Counted from the stretch's first letter, positions 32,747-42,073 are shown. The stretch: DNA of 64,000 nucleotides from Butyricimonas synergistica DSM 23225 (GCF_000379665.1 NZ_KB903361.1:1-64000), one strand, 5' to 3'. Translations and numbers: made by a program. Notes: generated by a model not told the origin, from the letters alone.

Positions 32747-34867
32747 ATGATATTCAACAAGACAGAAGAACAGGAGAAAGAGTATTTACGGCAGATCATC
32801 GGTATCATCAACGATACGATAAACAACACGGACAAGTCGGTAAAAGAGCACGTGGATACTTTGAAGGAGTACAAGGATTACCTATGGTCGAACAAGGACA
32901 TCGACCCTCACGAGATACGCTCCATGCGGGAGAGCATCCTGCGCCATTTTGCATCGGGCGAAGGGGTGATTCATAAACGAGAGCGGTTGGGGAAGATTCT
33001 GGATATTCCCTATTTCGGGCGGATAGATTTCAGGGAGAGGAAAGAGGGCAGCGCAACGATGCCTCTCTATATCGGGATACACACGTTCTACGATGCCGAC
33101 CAAAAGATGAACCTGATCTATGACTGGCGGGCTCCTGTTTCGAGTATGTTTTACGATTACGAACTGGGAGAAGCAGCTTATTTTTCCCCGGCGGGAGAGA
33201 TCTGCGGGGAGATTTCGCTCAAACGGCAATACCGCATTCGCAACGGGAAAATGGAATACATGATAGAGAGTTCCCTGACCGTTCACGACGACATCCTGCA
33301 AAAGGAGTTGAGTGCCAACGCCGACGACAAGATGAAAAACATCGTGACCACGATTCAGCGGGAACAGAACCGGATTATCCGTAACGAGGATGCCCCCGTG
33401 CTCATCATACAGGGAGTGGCAGGATCGGGCAAGACCTCCATCGCCCTGCATCGCATCGCTTACCTGCTCTACGCCCTGAAAGGGGATATTTCTTCCAAGG
33501 ATATATTGATCGTTTCGCCCAACAAGGTCTTTGCCGATTATATTTCCAACGTGCTTCCGGAACTCGGCGAAGAAACCGTACCCGAAACCAGCATGGAACA
33601 GATTCTCTCGGGGATACTCGACCATAAATACCGCTACCGCAATTTCTTCGATCAAGTAACGGAATTACTCGGGAAACCCGCCCCGGACTTTATCGTGCGG
33701 ATACAATACAAGGCGTCGTTCGAGTTCATCTCGCTGCTGGACAAATTTATCCTGTACATGGAGAACCACTATTTCAAGGCGACGGATGTAAAACTCACGC
33801 GGCTGATTACCATTCCAGCTGAATTTATCGAGGAACAGTTCCGGCGATTCAACCGCTATCCCATGCGCCAGCGATTTGAAACCATGACGGACTATATTTT
33901 AGACCGGATGAAAGTCAAATACGGTTTCACGGTAACCACGGCGGAGAGGAATCTACTGAAGAAGGAGATACAGAAAATGTTCACGGGCAACAATGACCTG
34001 CAAGTGTACAAAGACTTCTTCGGGTGGATCGGGAAGCCCGAGATGTTCAAGACGCGCAAGAACCATACGTTGGAATACGCCGATCTGGCACCTTTGGCGT
34101 ACTTGCACATGGCATTGGACGGGAACGCAGCCTGCCACCGGGTAAAACACCTCCTGATCGACGAGATGCAGGATTATTCCCCGGTACAGTACAAGGTCAT
34201 CCAAAAACTTTATCCCTGCCGAAAAACCATTCTCGGGGATGCCTGCCAATCGGTGAATCCTTACGGTTCGTCGACTGCCGACATGATCCGGAAAGCGTTC
34301 GTCACGGGCGAGGTGATGAAACTATGCAAAAGTTACCGTTCCACGTTCGAGATTACCGATTTCGCGCAAAAGATTCAGACCAACGACGAGCTGGAACCCG
34401 TCATGCGCCACGGAGAACACCCCGCCATTCTTCAATTCACCGACCCGGGAGAAGAAATTGCCGGCATCGCCGGTCTGCTATCGATATTCAAGGCATCGAA
34501 CCACAAATCCCTCGGGATCATATGCAAAACCGAAGAACAGGCAAAGGAGATGACCGAAAAACTCAAGACATACACGGACGGCATTTATTTCCTTTCCAAC
34601 CAAAGCTCCGCTTTTGCCAAAGGCATTATCGTCACATCAGCCCACATGGCAAAGGGGCTGGAATTCGATGAGGTAATCGTCCCCCGGACGGACGACAAAA
34701 ACTACAACACCCCCATCGACAGGAGTATGCTCTACGTCGCCGCCACCCGGGCAATGCACCGGCTGACACTCACTTGCCACGGGAAAGCGAGCCGTTTTAT
34801 TCCCCCGACCAGTCTTTGCACACGTCAATCCACCCCGTGCACCCGGAGCAATCTTCCAGTTCTTTGA
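32747..34867 (+). CDS. HelD-like superfamily 1 helicase / RNA polymerase recycling factor
   Basis: 706 residues from the ATG at 32747, chosen for GGAGAGGT just upstream. A coiled N-terminal arm (1-70) is followed by the HelD-type GRIDFRE and LIYDWRAPVSSMFYDYELG motifs. Walker A is GVAGSGKTSIALHR near 223-236, Walker B-like LLIDEMQDYSPVQYK near 470, and motif VI is VAATRAMHRLTLT near the end. HelD releases stalled RNA polymerase using ATP in Gram-positives, and related proteins can protect against rifamycins. The last 23 or so codons overlap the convergent ybaK gene by 71 nt, and this tail has no family character. Confidence 0.9.
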   Translation: MIFNKTEEQEKEYLRQIIGIINDTINNTDKSVKEHVDTLKEYKDYLWSNKDIDPHEIRSMRESILRHFASGEGVIHKRERLGKILDIPYFGRIDFRERKEGSATMPLYIGIHTFYDADQKMNLIYDWRAPVSSMFYDYELGEAAYFSPAGEICGEISLKRQYRIRNGKMEYMIESSLTVHDDILQKELSANADDKMKNIVTTIQREQNRIIRNEDAPVLIIQGVAGSGKTSIALHRIAYLLYALKGDISSKDILIVSPNKVFADYISNVLPELGEETVPETSMEQILSGILDHKYRYRNFFDQVTELLGKPAPDFIVRIQYKASFEFISLLDKFILYMENHYFKATDVKLTRLITIPAEFIEEQFRRFNRYPMRQRFETMTDYILDRMKVKYGFTVTTAERNLLKKEIQKMFTGNNDLQVYKDFFGWIGKPEMFKTRKNHTLEYADLAPLAYLHMALDGNAACHRVKHLLIDEMQDYSPVQYKVIQKLYPCRKTILGDACQSVNPYGSSTADMIRKAFVTGEVMKLCKSYRSTFEITDFAQKIQTNDELEPVMRHGEHPAILQFTDPGEEIAGIAGLLSIFKASNHKSLGIICKTEEQAKEMTEKLKTYTDGIYFLSNQSSAFAKGIIVTSAHMAKGLEFDEVIVPRTDDKNYNTPIDRSMLYVAATRAMHRLTLTCHGKASRFIPPTSLCTRQSTPCTRSNLPVL

Positions 34868-35273
34868 TCGACAATTCGACGGCACTGTTACTCGTTCCCG
34901 CTGCCGGATAAACCACATCAAAGCGCTTGAGGGATACATCCAGAAACACCTTCGTCCCCGGGGGAATCACGAACGGGCACACGCCTCCGGGAGCGTGTCC
35001 CACGTATTGTTCCACCAGTTCTCCCGGAATCATTTTCGCCTTCTGGTGAAAATGTGCCTTATATTTTTTATTATCGATCTTGGCGTCCCCGGCAGTAACG
35101 ATCAGTATGGCTTCCTCGCCCAGCAGGAACGACATCGTTTTGGCTATCCGTTCCGGCTCACAACCGACCGCGACAGCCGCTTCCTCGACGGTAGCACTCG
35201 ATTGATCCAGCACCATCACCCGCTGTCCCAAACCGAGGGTATCGAAGTATTGTTTTACTTTTTCCAATGACAT
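34797..35273 (-). CDS. YbaK/EbsC-type aminoacyl-tRNA deacylase
   Basis: 158 residues from the ATG at 35273 with GAGAGGTTC upstream. The YbaK fold shows SATVEEAAVAVGCEPERIAK, then KTMSFLLGEEAILIVTAGDA with the conserved Lys, KMIPGELVEQYVGHAPGGVC with the catalytic-pocket glycines, and VFLDVSLKRFDVVYPAAGT. It hydrolyses mischarged tRNA such as Cys-tRNA(Pro). The C-terminus ends in a Cys-containing tail (CSGCTGWIDVCKDW). Its last 71 nt overlap the opposing HelD-like gene. Confidence 0.92.
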   Translation of the reverse strand: MSLEKVKQYFDTLGLGQRVMVLDQSSATVEEAAVAVGCEPERIAKTMSFLLGEEAILIVTAGDAKIDNKKYKAHFHQKAKMIPGELVEQYVGHAPGGVCPFVIPPGTKVFLDVSLKRFDVVYPAAGTSNSAVELSIKELEDCSGCTGWIDVCKDWSGE

Positions 35274-35363
35274 AAGCGAACCTCTCTTCTTTATTTTACC
35301 TGGCAAATATAGGCAATCAGACAATTATAAACTACCTTTGCCGGGAACAAAATTGCTGAACGC

Positions 35364-36134
35364 ATGGAAGCACAATTCATTACCCTGACCCGGGAGAACA
35401 TCAACAAAGAACATATCTGTTGCGCTTTTTCCGACAAGAAATGCAAGGACAGCTACGCGCTGAAAAAGGAATGGCTGAAAAAGGAATTTGACAACGGGTA
35501 CGTCTTCCGCCGACTTGACGAACGGGCAAAGGTCTTCATTGAATACGGTCCCGCGGAAAAAGCATGGCTCCCGGTGGAGGCTCCCGGCTATCTGATGATC
35601 AACTGCCTTTGGGTTGCCGGGCAATACAAGGGCAAAGGATACGCCAAAGCCTTGCTGCAAAGCGCCATCAACGATGCCATAGCACAAGGCAAAGACGGTT
35701 TGGCGACCGTGGTCGGCACGAAGAAATTCCCGTTCATGGGCGACACCAAATGGTTCCTCCTGCAAGGATTCGAAGCCGTGGAGAAACTCCCTTCCGGATT
35801 TAGCCTTCTCGTGAAAAAGATCACCCCCAAAGCGGCAACCCCCAAATTCAACGCCAGCGTGCTAAGCGGCGAATGTCCGGACAAAGAGGGACTGGTCGTC
35901 TACTACTCCAATCGTTGTCCTTTCACGGAATACCATATCCGGGAATCACTGGTCGAAACGGCTCGGAACAGAAACATCCCGCTGAAAATCATCAAGCTGG
36001 AAACCATGGAGCAAGCCCAAAATGCCCCGACTCCCGCCACGATATTCAGCCTGTTCTACAACGGCAAATTCATCACGACGGACATCAGCGCCTGCATGGA
36101 TAGCAGGTTTGACAAATTATCGCTACATTTGTAG
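35364..36134 (+). CDS. GNAT N-acetyltransferase with YoaP-like C-terminal domain
   Basis: 256 residues. The N-terminal half is a GNAT domain with the acetyl-CoA loop VAGQYKGKGYAKALLQSAI near 85-103. The C-terminal half begins LVVYYSNRCPFTEYHI near 175, a thioredoxin-like strand with a single cysteine followed by Pro-Phe. It ends with FYNGKFITTDISACMD, as in YoaP-like proteins. The acceptor substrate is unknown. It is divergent from ybaK with a 90-nt gap. Bases 36135-36322 hold no gene. Confidence 0.85.
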   Translation: MEAQFITLTRENINKEHICCAFSDKKCKDSYALKKEWLKKEFDNGYVFRRLDERAKVFIEYGPAEKAWLPVEAPGYLMINCLWVAGQYKGKGYAKALLQSAINDAIAQGKDGLATVVGTKKFPFMGDTKWFLLQGFEAVEKLPSGFSLLVKKITPKAATPKFNASVLSGECPDKEGLVVYYSNRCPFTEYHIRESLVETARNRNIPLKIIKLETMEQAQNAPTPATIFSLFYNGKFITTDISACMDSRFDKLSLHL

Positions 36135-36282
36135 CGCGAACATTGAACAAAAGAACATTCATCGACTTATGAAACTCTGCATATAGCTACGCTCCACGAA
36201 TAGCACTTACCAAACAAAGCTATTCAGCCGTAACGGATCATCCCGAGCCGGCAGAGAGTTTTATATTCAATTATTTACATCA

Positions 36283-36305
36283 ACGAATGACCCTATATCA
36301 TTCGT
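36283..36305. promoter_or_regulatory. dyad upstream of the MATE gene
   Basis: ACGAATGA (36283-36290) and TCATTCGT (36298-36305) form a perfect 8-bp inverted repeat, 18 bp before the MATE start codon. It may be an operator or a leader hairpin that controls the pump. Confidence 0.4.
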
Positions 36306-36322
36306 GCTATTCTCATTGAGCG

Positions 36323-37612
36323 ATGAATTATACTTACAAACAAATCTGGCTCATCAACTATCCCGTGATGATGAGCATATTAATGGAACAATTAATCAAT
36401 ATCACCGATGCCGTTTTTCTCGGGCACGTCGGCGAAGTGGAACTAGGGGCATCCGCCCTCGCGGGAGTCTATTACATGGCGATCTATATCCTGGGGTTCG
36501 GCTTCAGTCTCGGGCTGCAAGTCATGATCGCACGCCGCAACGGGGAGCAACAATATAAAAAGACAGGCAGGACATTCTTTCAAGGCTTGTTCTTCCTCGA
36601 TGGACTGGCAGTAACCCTCATCTTCATCTCCGCCCTCGTGTCCCCAACTCTCTTGAAATACTTTATCCGTTCGCCCCAAATCTACCGAGCTGTAGTGGAT
36701 TACCTCGACTGGCGGTGCTTCGGGCTACTCTTCTCGTTTCCATTTTTGGCATTCCGTTCCTTTTACGTCGGAATCACCAAAACCACGGTTCTGACATTGG
36801 CGGCAATAATCGCCGTCCTCATCAACATCCCTTGCAACTACCTGCTCATTTTCACGTTCGACCTCGGCATATCGGGAGCGGCAATGGCGTCCTCCTTCGC
36901 GGAGGCAGGTTCTTTGCTCATCGTGGTCATTTACACGCTTTGCAAAACGGACAAGGTAAAATACGGGCTGCAAGCCGTCTACGACCGAAAACTATTGAAA
37001 GCCATACTCCATCTCTCGAAGTGGAGCATGATGCACTCCTTCGTCAGCGTGGCACCGTGGTTTCTGTTTTTTATCGCCATCGAACGCCTCGGGGAAGTCC
37101 AACTGGCGGTATCCAACATCACCAGAAGCGTTTCCACGATCTTTTTCGTGATCGTCAATTCGCTGGGAGCCACGACGGCATCTCTCGTGAGTAACTTGAT
37201 CGGCGAGGGCAAGAGCGACCAACTTTTCCCGCTTTGCCGCAAGATACTAAAGCTGGGGTACGCCATCGGCTTGCCACTGATTGCGCTTGCCATACTGCTC
37301 AACCGGCAAATCATAGGCTGCTACACGGATAACCCGCTATTGGTCGGAATTGCCTTCACCCCGTTCATCGTCATGCTGCTAAACTACATCTTCGCGGTAC
37401 CCGGCTACGTGTATATCAGTGCTTTATCCGGCACGGGCGACACCCAAACGGCTTTCATCTTCCAGGTGACCACCATCGCCGTCTACCTGATTTATCTCTA
37501 CCTGCTCTGTTATTGTTTCACCGCCCCGTTAGCGGTGTACTTGATGGCAGAGTACGTGTTTGTTGCCATGCAGGGCATTCAATCGTACCTGTATTTAAAA
37601 AAGAGTCTATAA
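36323..37612 (+). CDS. MATE-family multidrug efflux pump
   Basis: 429 residues with about twelve hydrophobic helices. The first helices show NYPVMMSILMEQLINITDAV and FLGHVGEVELGASALAG, the MATE hallmark, and the second half repeats it with FVSVAPWFLFFIAIERLG and LGATTASLVSNLIGEG. These pumps use Na+ or H+ to export cationic drugs and toxic metabolites. No partner gene is linked and the substrate is not predictable. A hairpin terminator follows immediately. Confidence 0.93.
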   Translation: MNYTYKQIWLINYPVMMSILMEQLINITDAVFLGHVGEVELGASALAGVYYMAIYILGFGFSLGLQVMIARRNGEQQYKKTGRTFFQGLFFLDGLAVTLIFISALVSPTLLKYFIRSPQIYRAVVDYLDWRCFGLLFSFPFLAFRSFYVGITKTTVLTLAAIIAVLINIPCNYLLIFTFDLGISGAAMASSFAEAGSLLIVVIYTLCKTDKVKYGLQAVYDRKLLKAILHLSKWSMMHSFVSVAPWFLFFIAIERLGEVQLAVSNITRSVSTIFFVIVNSLGATTASLVSNLIGEGKSDQLFPLCRKILKLGYAIGLPLIALAILLNRQIIGCYTDNPLLVGIAFTPFIVMLLNYIFAVPGYVYISALSGTGDTQTAFIFQVTTIAVYLIYLYLLCYCFTAPLAVYLMAEYVFVAMQGIQSYLYLKKSL

Positions 37613-37620
37613 AGTCCATA

Positions 37621-37653
37621 AGGTCTGTAAAGCCTGTAAGACTTTACAGACCT
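37621..37653. terminator. bidirectional hairpin between MATE and VOC genes
   Basis: AGGTCTGTAAAG (37621-37632) and CTTTACAGACCT (37642-37653) form a perfect 12-bp stem with a 9-nt loop between two convergent genes. GTCTGTAA-type direct repeats precede it. No T-run is present, so termination would rely on the stem alone. Confidence 0.55.
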
Positions 37654-38018
37654 CACCTATCCATGTACAGCCCGAAGCGATTCCCCTCGCTATCCGTGCA
37701 CACGGCAAAATGTCCCTTGTAATCCGATTCTATCCTTGTTTTCGGGATGACCACTTCTCCCCCTTTTTTCCGCGCCCTCCGGATGCTTTCCTCGATACTT
37801 TTGCAACGGAAATGCACGAGCACCCCGCCCGCGGAAGGATTGAAATCAGGAACCGAGGCAATTGCCCCCATCGTTTGCCCGTCTTCGACAAAACACGCCA
37901 TTTTCTCGTGCTCATATTCAAAGATAGTAAGTTCCAGATCGAGTACACTCTCGTAGAAATCGATAGCCCGCTGGAAATCGACAGCAGGAATCTCAAAAAA
38001 CGCAATTAAATTTTTCAT
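37653..38018 (-). CDS. VOC-family (glyoxalase-like) protein
   Basis: 121 residues from the ATG at 38018; the longer frame reaches into the araC gene. It has a single beta-alpha-beta-beta-beta pair: FFEIPAVDFQRAIDFYESVL at the start and FAVCTDSEGNRFGLYM at the end. Metal ligands of true glyoxalases cannot be placed with certainty. Many such small VOC proteins bind antibiotics or metabolites. It follows an AraC regulator by 26 nt and is probably co-transcribed with it. Confidence 0.85.
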   Translation of the reverse strand: MKNLIAFFEIPAVDFQRAIDFYESVLDLELTIFEYEHEKMACFVEDGQTMGAIASVPDFNPSAGGVLVHFRCKSIEESIRRARKKGGEVVIPKTRIESDYKGHFAVCTDSEGNRFGLYMDR

Positions 38019-38044
38019 ATAGCTTTCTTTATTGGTTATCTCCT

Positions 38045-38848
38045 TTACATACGGGAGAAATAATCGGAATAAGGTGCGCAAACGGCAAGATATTCCGCCG
38101 GGGTATAACCGGAAAAAAGTTTAAACTCTCGGATCATGTGGGATTGATCGGAAAACCCGCAAGCGTAAGCCACCTGCGCAAAGGGTGTCGCCACGTCTTG
38201 TTGCAACATAAACAACGCCCGCTGCATCCGCACGATCCGCACGAATTCCTTGGGTGTCGTTCCCATGTAGTCCGTGAACACCCGCCGCAACTGCTTGTCC
38301 CCGAGACAAGCGACACTCGACAAGCGAGGAATATCCACCCGCGGGCAAACCTCGATCTCGTGCAACACGGCTGCCACCCGCTTCATCTCGTACTCAGGGA
38401 ACGTGTATAAACGGCGAATCAAGAAACTCTCTATCAATCGGATGCAATCATCATGCTCCTCCGCGTCGCCTACTTGCCTCGTCAGCTCCTTGAACTCCTT
38501 ATCTTCCACCTCGTCCATCGCCACGCTCTGCCCGTGGAACAACCGCACCGGGATACGCAGGAAAGCCTTGGCGGCATGAGGCTGAAAGACCACGGTAATC
38601 ATCTCCAGCCGTCCCGTCGAGAGGACATCCGAGAACCCCACCGTGTGCCCGCAGATCATCGTCCGGGGCTGCAACCGTCCCTCCTCTGGCAGAAACAGCG
38701 ACTCCCCCCTGTGGAACACCAGCTGCACGCACCCGATAGGCAACACCCGTTCACGGACGGGCACAACCCCGTCAATCTCCAAAATCCAGTAATGCCGGAC
38801 ATAAGGAGCCAAAGCCGGAGCGGGTTTTATCATTCGGAATGATTGCAT
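38045..38848 (-). CDS. AraC-family transcription regulator
   Basis: 267 residues. The N-terminal sensor region begins PAPALAPYVRHYWILE and has a cupin-like VLPIGCVQLVFHRG. The C-terminal AraC domain has DIPRLSSVACLGDKQLRRVF, then FAQVAYACGFSDQSHMIREF and GYTPAEYLAV. The same layout occurs in regulators that sense small metabolites. The VOC gene lies downstream in the same transcript. A near-perfect 14-bp inverted repeat overlaps its promoter, suggesting autoregulation. Confidence 0.9.
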   Translation of the reverse strand: MQSFRMIKPAPALAPYVRHYWILEIDGVVPVRERVLPIGCVQLVFHRGESLFLPEEGRLQPRTMICGHTVGFSDVLSTGRLEMITVVFQPHAAKAFLRIPVRLFHGQSVAMDEVEDKEFKELTRQVGDAEEHDDCIRLIESFLIRRLYTFPEYEMKRVAAVLHEIEVCPRVDIPRLSSVACLGDKQLRRVFTDYMGTTPKEFVRIVRMQRALFMLQQDVATPFAQVAYACGFSDQSHMIREFKLFSGYTPAEYLAVCAPYSDYFSRM

Positions 38849-38866
38849 TCAAAAACAGATTTTTAA

Positions 38867-38908
38867 ACAATACAACAAAGATAACGCATTACACCTTTGA
38901 TGTATTGT
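38867..38908. promoter_or_regulatory. large inverted repeat over the araC promoter
   Basis: ACAATACAACAAAG (38867-38880) and CTTTGATGTATTGT (38895-38908) are inverted copies with one mismatch in 14, separated by exactly 14 bp. The left arm overlaps the -7 element TATCTTTG of the araC gene (38883-38876, reverse strand). This is the best operator candidate in the window. Confidence 0.65.
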
Positions 38909-38925
38909 AAAAAAGGGACATTTTT

Positions 38926-39237
38926 TCAGTCCCTTGAAGTAATCTCTGACAGCAAAAGCGTCTGATCCGACTTCTCCTTCACGTTCACGATAATCTTGAC
39001 TTGTTCAAAAAAACGCTTAATCTTCTCGTCAATACCGGAAACGTAAACCATCTTAATCCCGCGATCAACAAGCCACGATATAAAAGAATTAAAGTTACGG
39101 ATCTTCACCTCGCTGTTTTTAATAGAAACAACTTTATCTTCTTCCGTGGTAATGGTTGAGATTCTGATTTCCTTTCTGCGCACGTTCTCGTCGAGGTTGC
39201 AAAGGCGGTCATTTTCAAGGAACAAAGCTGCTTTCAT
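38926..39237 (-). CDS. small NifX-like-fold protein, copy 2
   Basis: 103 residues, the same length as the protein at 28364-28675 and about two thirds identical to it by hand alignment (68 of 103). The best-kept segments are KVVSIKN, GIDEKIKRFFEQ and KIIVNVK. As for copy 1, the strand-helix order hints at a dinitrogenase-cofactor-like fold but the function is unknown. The two copies lie 10 kb apart, on the same strand. Confidence 0.6.
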   Translation of the reverse strand: MKAALFLENDRLCNLDENVRRKEIRISTITTEEDKVVSIKNSEVKIRNFNSFISWLVDRGIKMVYVSGIDEKIKRFFEQVKIIVNVKEKSDQTLLLSEITSRD

Positions 39238-39409
39238 AACTTTATCTTTAAGGGGTTATACATACCTCTATGACAAAAATCACACCACGAAACCCATGTT
39301 ATGAAAACATTAAGAATTTATTGTAAACTTTTAAAGATACATGACATTCCCCCGCAGGTATCTAAAATATTTTTCGCATATTTGTAAAAACCAACACGAT
39401 TAACACACT

Positions 39410-40459
39410 ATGAGAATAGCCATCATTATCATTACCACAACCATCGTATGCCATTCATGCAAAGACAAGACACCTGACAAAACGATCACTATTGGGCACG
39501 CCCTGCCTGGCATGGCAGAGATCACTGCCAATAAAAATACCAAAGAAACAACAATCATCCTACAAATAGATGGAGAGTGGGCACTATTCGAGGCTTCTTC
39601 CATTGATGCGCTCGACGCCATGCAATCCCCTCTCACCAAGGGCAATTCCGGTAGCAAAATGCCCCACCGCATTACCATTCCCACCCCGGAAAAAAAATAT
39701 TACCGGCTCGTCACCCCGAAAGAAACGTTCACTTTCTCGGAAAGGCAACTCCCCATGGCAGGCGGTTACAACTTCCGGGATCTGGGAGGCTTTCCCACCC
39801 GTGACGGGCGGCACGTCAAGTGGGGCAAGCTGTTCCGTTCCGACGACCTGCATCACCTCACGGAAGACGACCTGCACTACTTGTCTAGTATCCCCGTGAC
39901 CTCCGTCGTGGATTTCCGGGGACCTAACGAGATCGCCAACGCTCCCGACAAATTGCCTGCCTCCATCCGCCACGCCGACAAACTATCCATCGAGCCGGGC
40001 AACGTGCTGTCCCTCGTCAGTTTCTCCGAACTCGATCCCGTGCAACTGGACAGCCTCATGACACAGATATACGTCCACCTCGTCACCGAACCGGCATTCA
40101 TCGACCGCTACCGGACGTTCTTCCACTTCTTGCAAGACAGCACCCGCACCCCCCTACTGTTCCATTGCTCTGCCGGAAAAGACCGCACGGGCACGGCTGC
40201 CGCCCTCATTCTCTACGCACTGGGCGTCGACGAGGCGGTCATCATGAATGATTACCTCGCCTCCAACCATTACCTCGGCGATAAATACGCCAAGGAACTG
40301 GCGCAGAACCCCAGTCTTAAATCCGTGCTCACGGTAAAACGGGAATTCCTGCAAGCCGCAATCGACCGGATAAAACAAGACCACGGCACCGTGGAGAATT
40401 TCCTCGTCAAAGAATTAAATGTAGACATCCCCCGCTTCAAGGAGCTGTTCCTCTACTAA
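39410..40459 (+). CDS. exported tyrosine-protein phosphatase lipoprotein
   Basis: 349 residues with a short lipoprotein signal (IVCHSC, Cys17). A beta-rich segment of about 90 residues precedes the Y_phosphatase3 domain: GGYNFRDLGGFPTRDGR near 122-138, KLFRSDDLHHLTEDDL, and the catalytic P-loop HCSAGKDRTGTAAAL near 250 (C-x5-R). It would dephosphorylate phosphotyrosine or phosphoinositide-like substrates outside the cytoplasm. It is followed 34 nt later by a 5'-nucleotidase lipoprotein, so the pair may scavenge phosphate or act on host phosphometabolites (inference). Confidence 0.92.
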   Translation: MRIAIIIITTTIVCHSCKDKTPDKTITIGHALPGMAEITANKNTKETTIILQIDGEWALFEASSIDALDAMQSPLTKGNSGSKMPHRITIPTPEKKYYRLVTPKETFTFSERQLPMAGGYNFRDLGGFPTRDGRHVKWGKLFRSDDLHHLTEDDLHYLSSIPVTSVVDFRGPNEIANAPDKLPASIRHADKLSIEPGNVLSLVSFSELDPVQLDSLMTQIYVHLVTEPAFIDRYRTFFHFLQDSTRTPLLFHCSAGKDRTGTAAALILYALGVDEAVIMNDYLASNHYLGDKYAKELAQNPSLKSVLTVKREFLQAAIDRIKQDHGTVENFLVKELNVDIPRFKELFLY

Positions 40460-40493
40460 TTTTGATTATCTTTGCCGCCCGATAAAACGAGCC

Positions 40494-41924
40494 ATGAAAA
40501 GCAAACACATGAACAAACGGGCAACACACCGTCCCGGTATTTACTTCCGGGACATTCTCTTGTTCTTCCTCCTGCTGCTTGCCGGATGTAAACCCACGGA
40601 GAAGGAAATTGTCATCATCTCCACCAACGACATCCACGGGCACATCGACCAATTCCCGCAACTGGCAACGTTTGTCGAGCGCGTAAAGGCACGCCACCCG
40701 AACGTCATCCTCGTCGATGCCGGCGACCGTTTCACGGGTGATCCCTACGTCGATTACGCCGACGAACGGGGTAAACCGATCATCACCATCATGGACTCGC
40801 TCGGCTATTCCGTCGGCACGTTCGGCAACCACGAGTTCGACTACGGGCAGCGGATTCTCCGCCAACGCATCAACGAGGCATCCTTCCCCATTGTCTGTGC
40901 CAACATCAACTCTTCCCGAGCCAAGCTAGACACCGTCCCGCCTTACCACACCATCACCGTCGGCGAGCTACGGCTCTGCTTCCTCGGCATCGTCGAAACC
41001 AGCAAGGGCACGCCCGACGCCAATCCCACGCACTTCGACAGCATCACCTTCGACGACTTCCGACAGACCGCCTCCCGCTACAAGTATTTAAAACAAGAAT
41101 GCGATGCCCTCATCGGTCTTACCCACCTCGGCATCCACTCCGACTCCATCCTAGCCACGCATATGCCCGAGCTGGATGTCATCATCGGCGGGCACACCCA
41201 CACCTTGCTCGACAAGCCCAAGATCGTAAACAACGTTATGATCGGACAGACGGGGGCGACATTAACCCACGCCGGGATTACCATCCTGAAATTCTCCGGC
41301 AAAAAACTCACCCAACGCTCGTATCGCAGCGTTCCTATCGACACCATCACCGTGCTTCATCCCGCCACCCTTGCCCTCGTGAGGCATTTCCGTGACACCC
41401 CCCGGTTCGACACCATCGTCGGCACCACCTCCCGTCCCCTCACCGTCGAGGCGATAGCCCGCCTCCTCACCTCCGCCATGCGGCAAGCCGTCCTCTGCGA
41501 CTTCGCCTTCTACAACCGCGGGGGAATTCGCGTATCGGGCATCCCGGCTGGTGACATCACATTGAAGACACTGCTCGCCATCGAACCTTTCAGCAATCAC
41601 ATCGTCGTCCAGGAGATGACTGTCGACGACATAAAACAATTGCTACTCAATCGCTTCAACGAACTCCTCCCCACTGTCTTCGACGACCTCTTCATGGGCG
41701 GCGGCACTTTCACCATCGTCCGGGACTCCTCGGGCAAAGGCATCGACGTCCTCCTCCGCAACCCGTCCGGCACTCCCCTCGTGCCAAACAAACGTTACAA
41801 AGTCGCCCTCAACGATTACATAAACGCCCGCTACGACTTCCCCGGCAAAGGCAACGGGATACACTCGGAAATTTCCGTCATAGCAACCCTGCTTACCTAC
41901 CTCAAGCAACACGCTCCTCTATAA
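40494..41924 (+). CDS. 5'-nucleotidase / UshA-like metallophosphoesterase lipoprotein
   Basis: 476 residues; a signal peptide ends in a lipobox LLAGC near residue 32. The metallophosphoesterase half shows STNDIHGHID, VDAGDRFTGDP, TFGNHEFDYG and IGGHTHTLLD, giving all dimetal ligands. The C-terminal 5'-nucleotidase domain has FYNRGGIRVSG and LLAIEPFSNHIVV. It should release phosphate from extracellular nucleotides. It probably shares a transcript with the phosphatase gene. The ATG at 40494 is used; a second ATG five codons later is possible. Confidence 0.93.
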   Translation: MKSKHMNKRATHRPGIYFRDILLFFLLLLAGCKPTEKEIVIISTNDIHGHIDQFPQLATFVERVKARHPNVILVDAGDRFTGDPYVDYADERGKPIITIMDSLGYSVGTFGNHEFDYGQRILRQRINEASFPIVCANINSSRAKLDTVPPYHTITVGELRLCFLGIVETSKGTPDANPTHFDSITFDDFRQTASRYKYLKQECDALIGLTHLGIHSDSILATHMPELDVIIGGHTHTLLDKPKIVNNVMIGQTGATLTHAGITILKFSGKKLTQRSYRSVPIDTITVLHPATLALVRHFRDTPRFDTIVGTTSRPLTVEAIARLLTSAMRQAVLCDFAFYNRGGIRVSGIPAGDITLKTLLAIEPFSNHIVVQEMTVDDIKQLLLNRFNELLPTVFDDLFMGGGTFTIVRDSSGKGIDVLLRNPSGTPLVPNKRYKVALNDYINARYDFPGKGNGIHSEISVIATLLTYLKQHAPL

Positions 41925-42073
41925 ATCACATACCCACACTCCGGCGTTACACGTAATTAATACCCGCGTTGAACTATCCGCAAGCATTTCTTTAACCCAT
42001 GAATAAACCGGGAATTGCCCGAAACAACTGAAATATCGAGTACGTTAAATTTACTTATTTTATACTAAAACGT

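Noticed and set aside
36135-36322. Possible small gene or RNA between GNAT and MATE genes
   Set aside because: No promoter-terminator pair or coding pattern; only the 8-bp dyad at 36283-36305 stands out.
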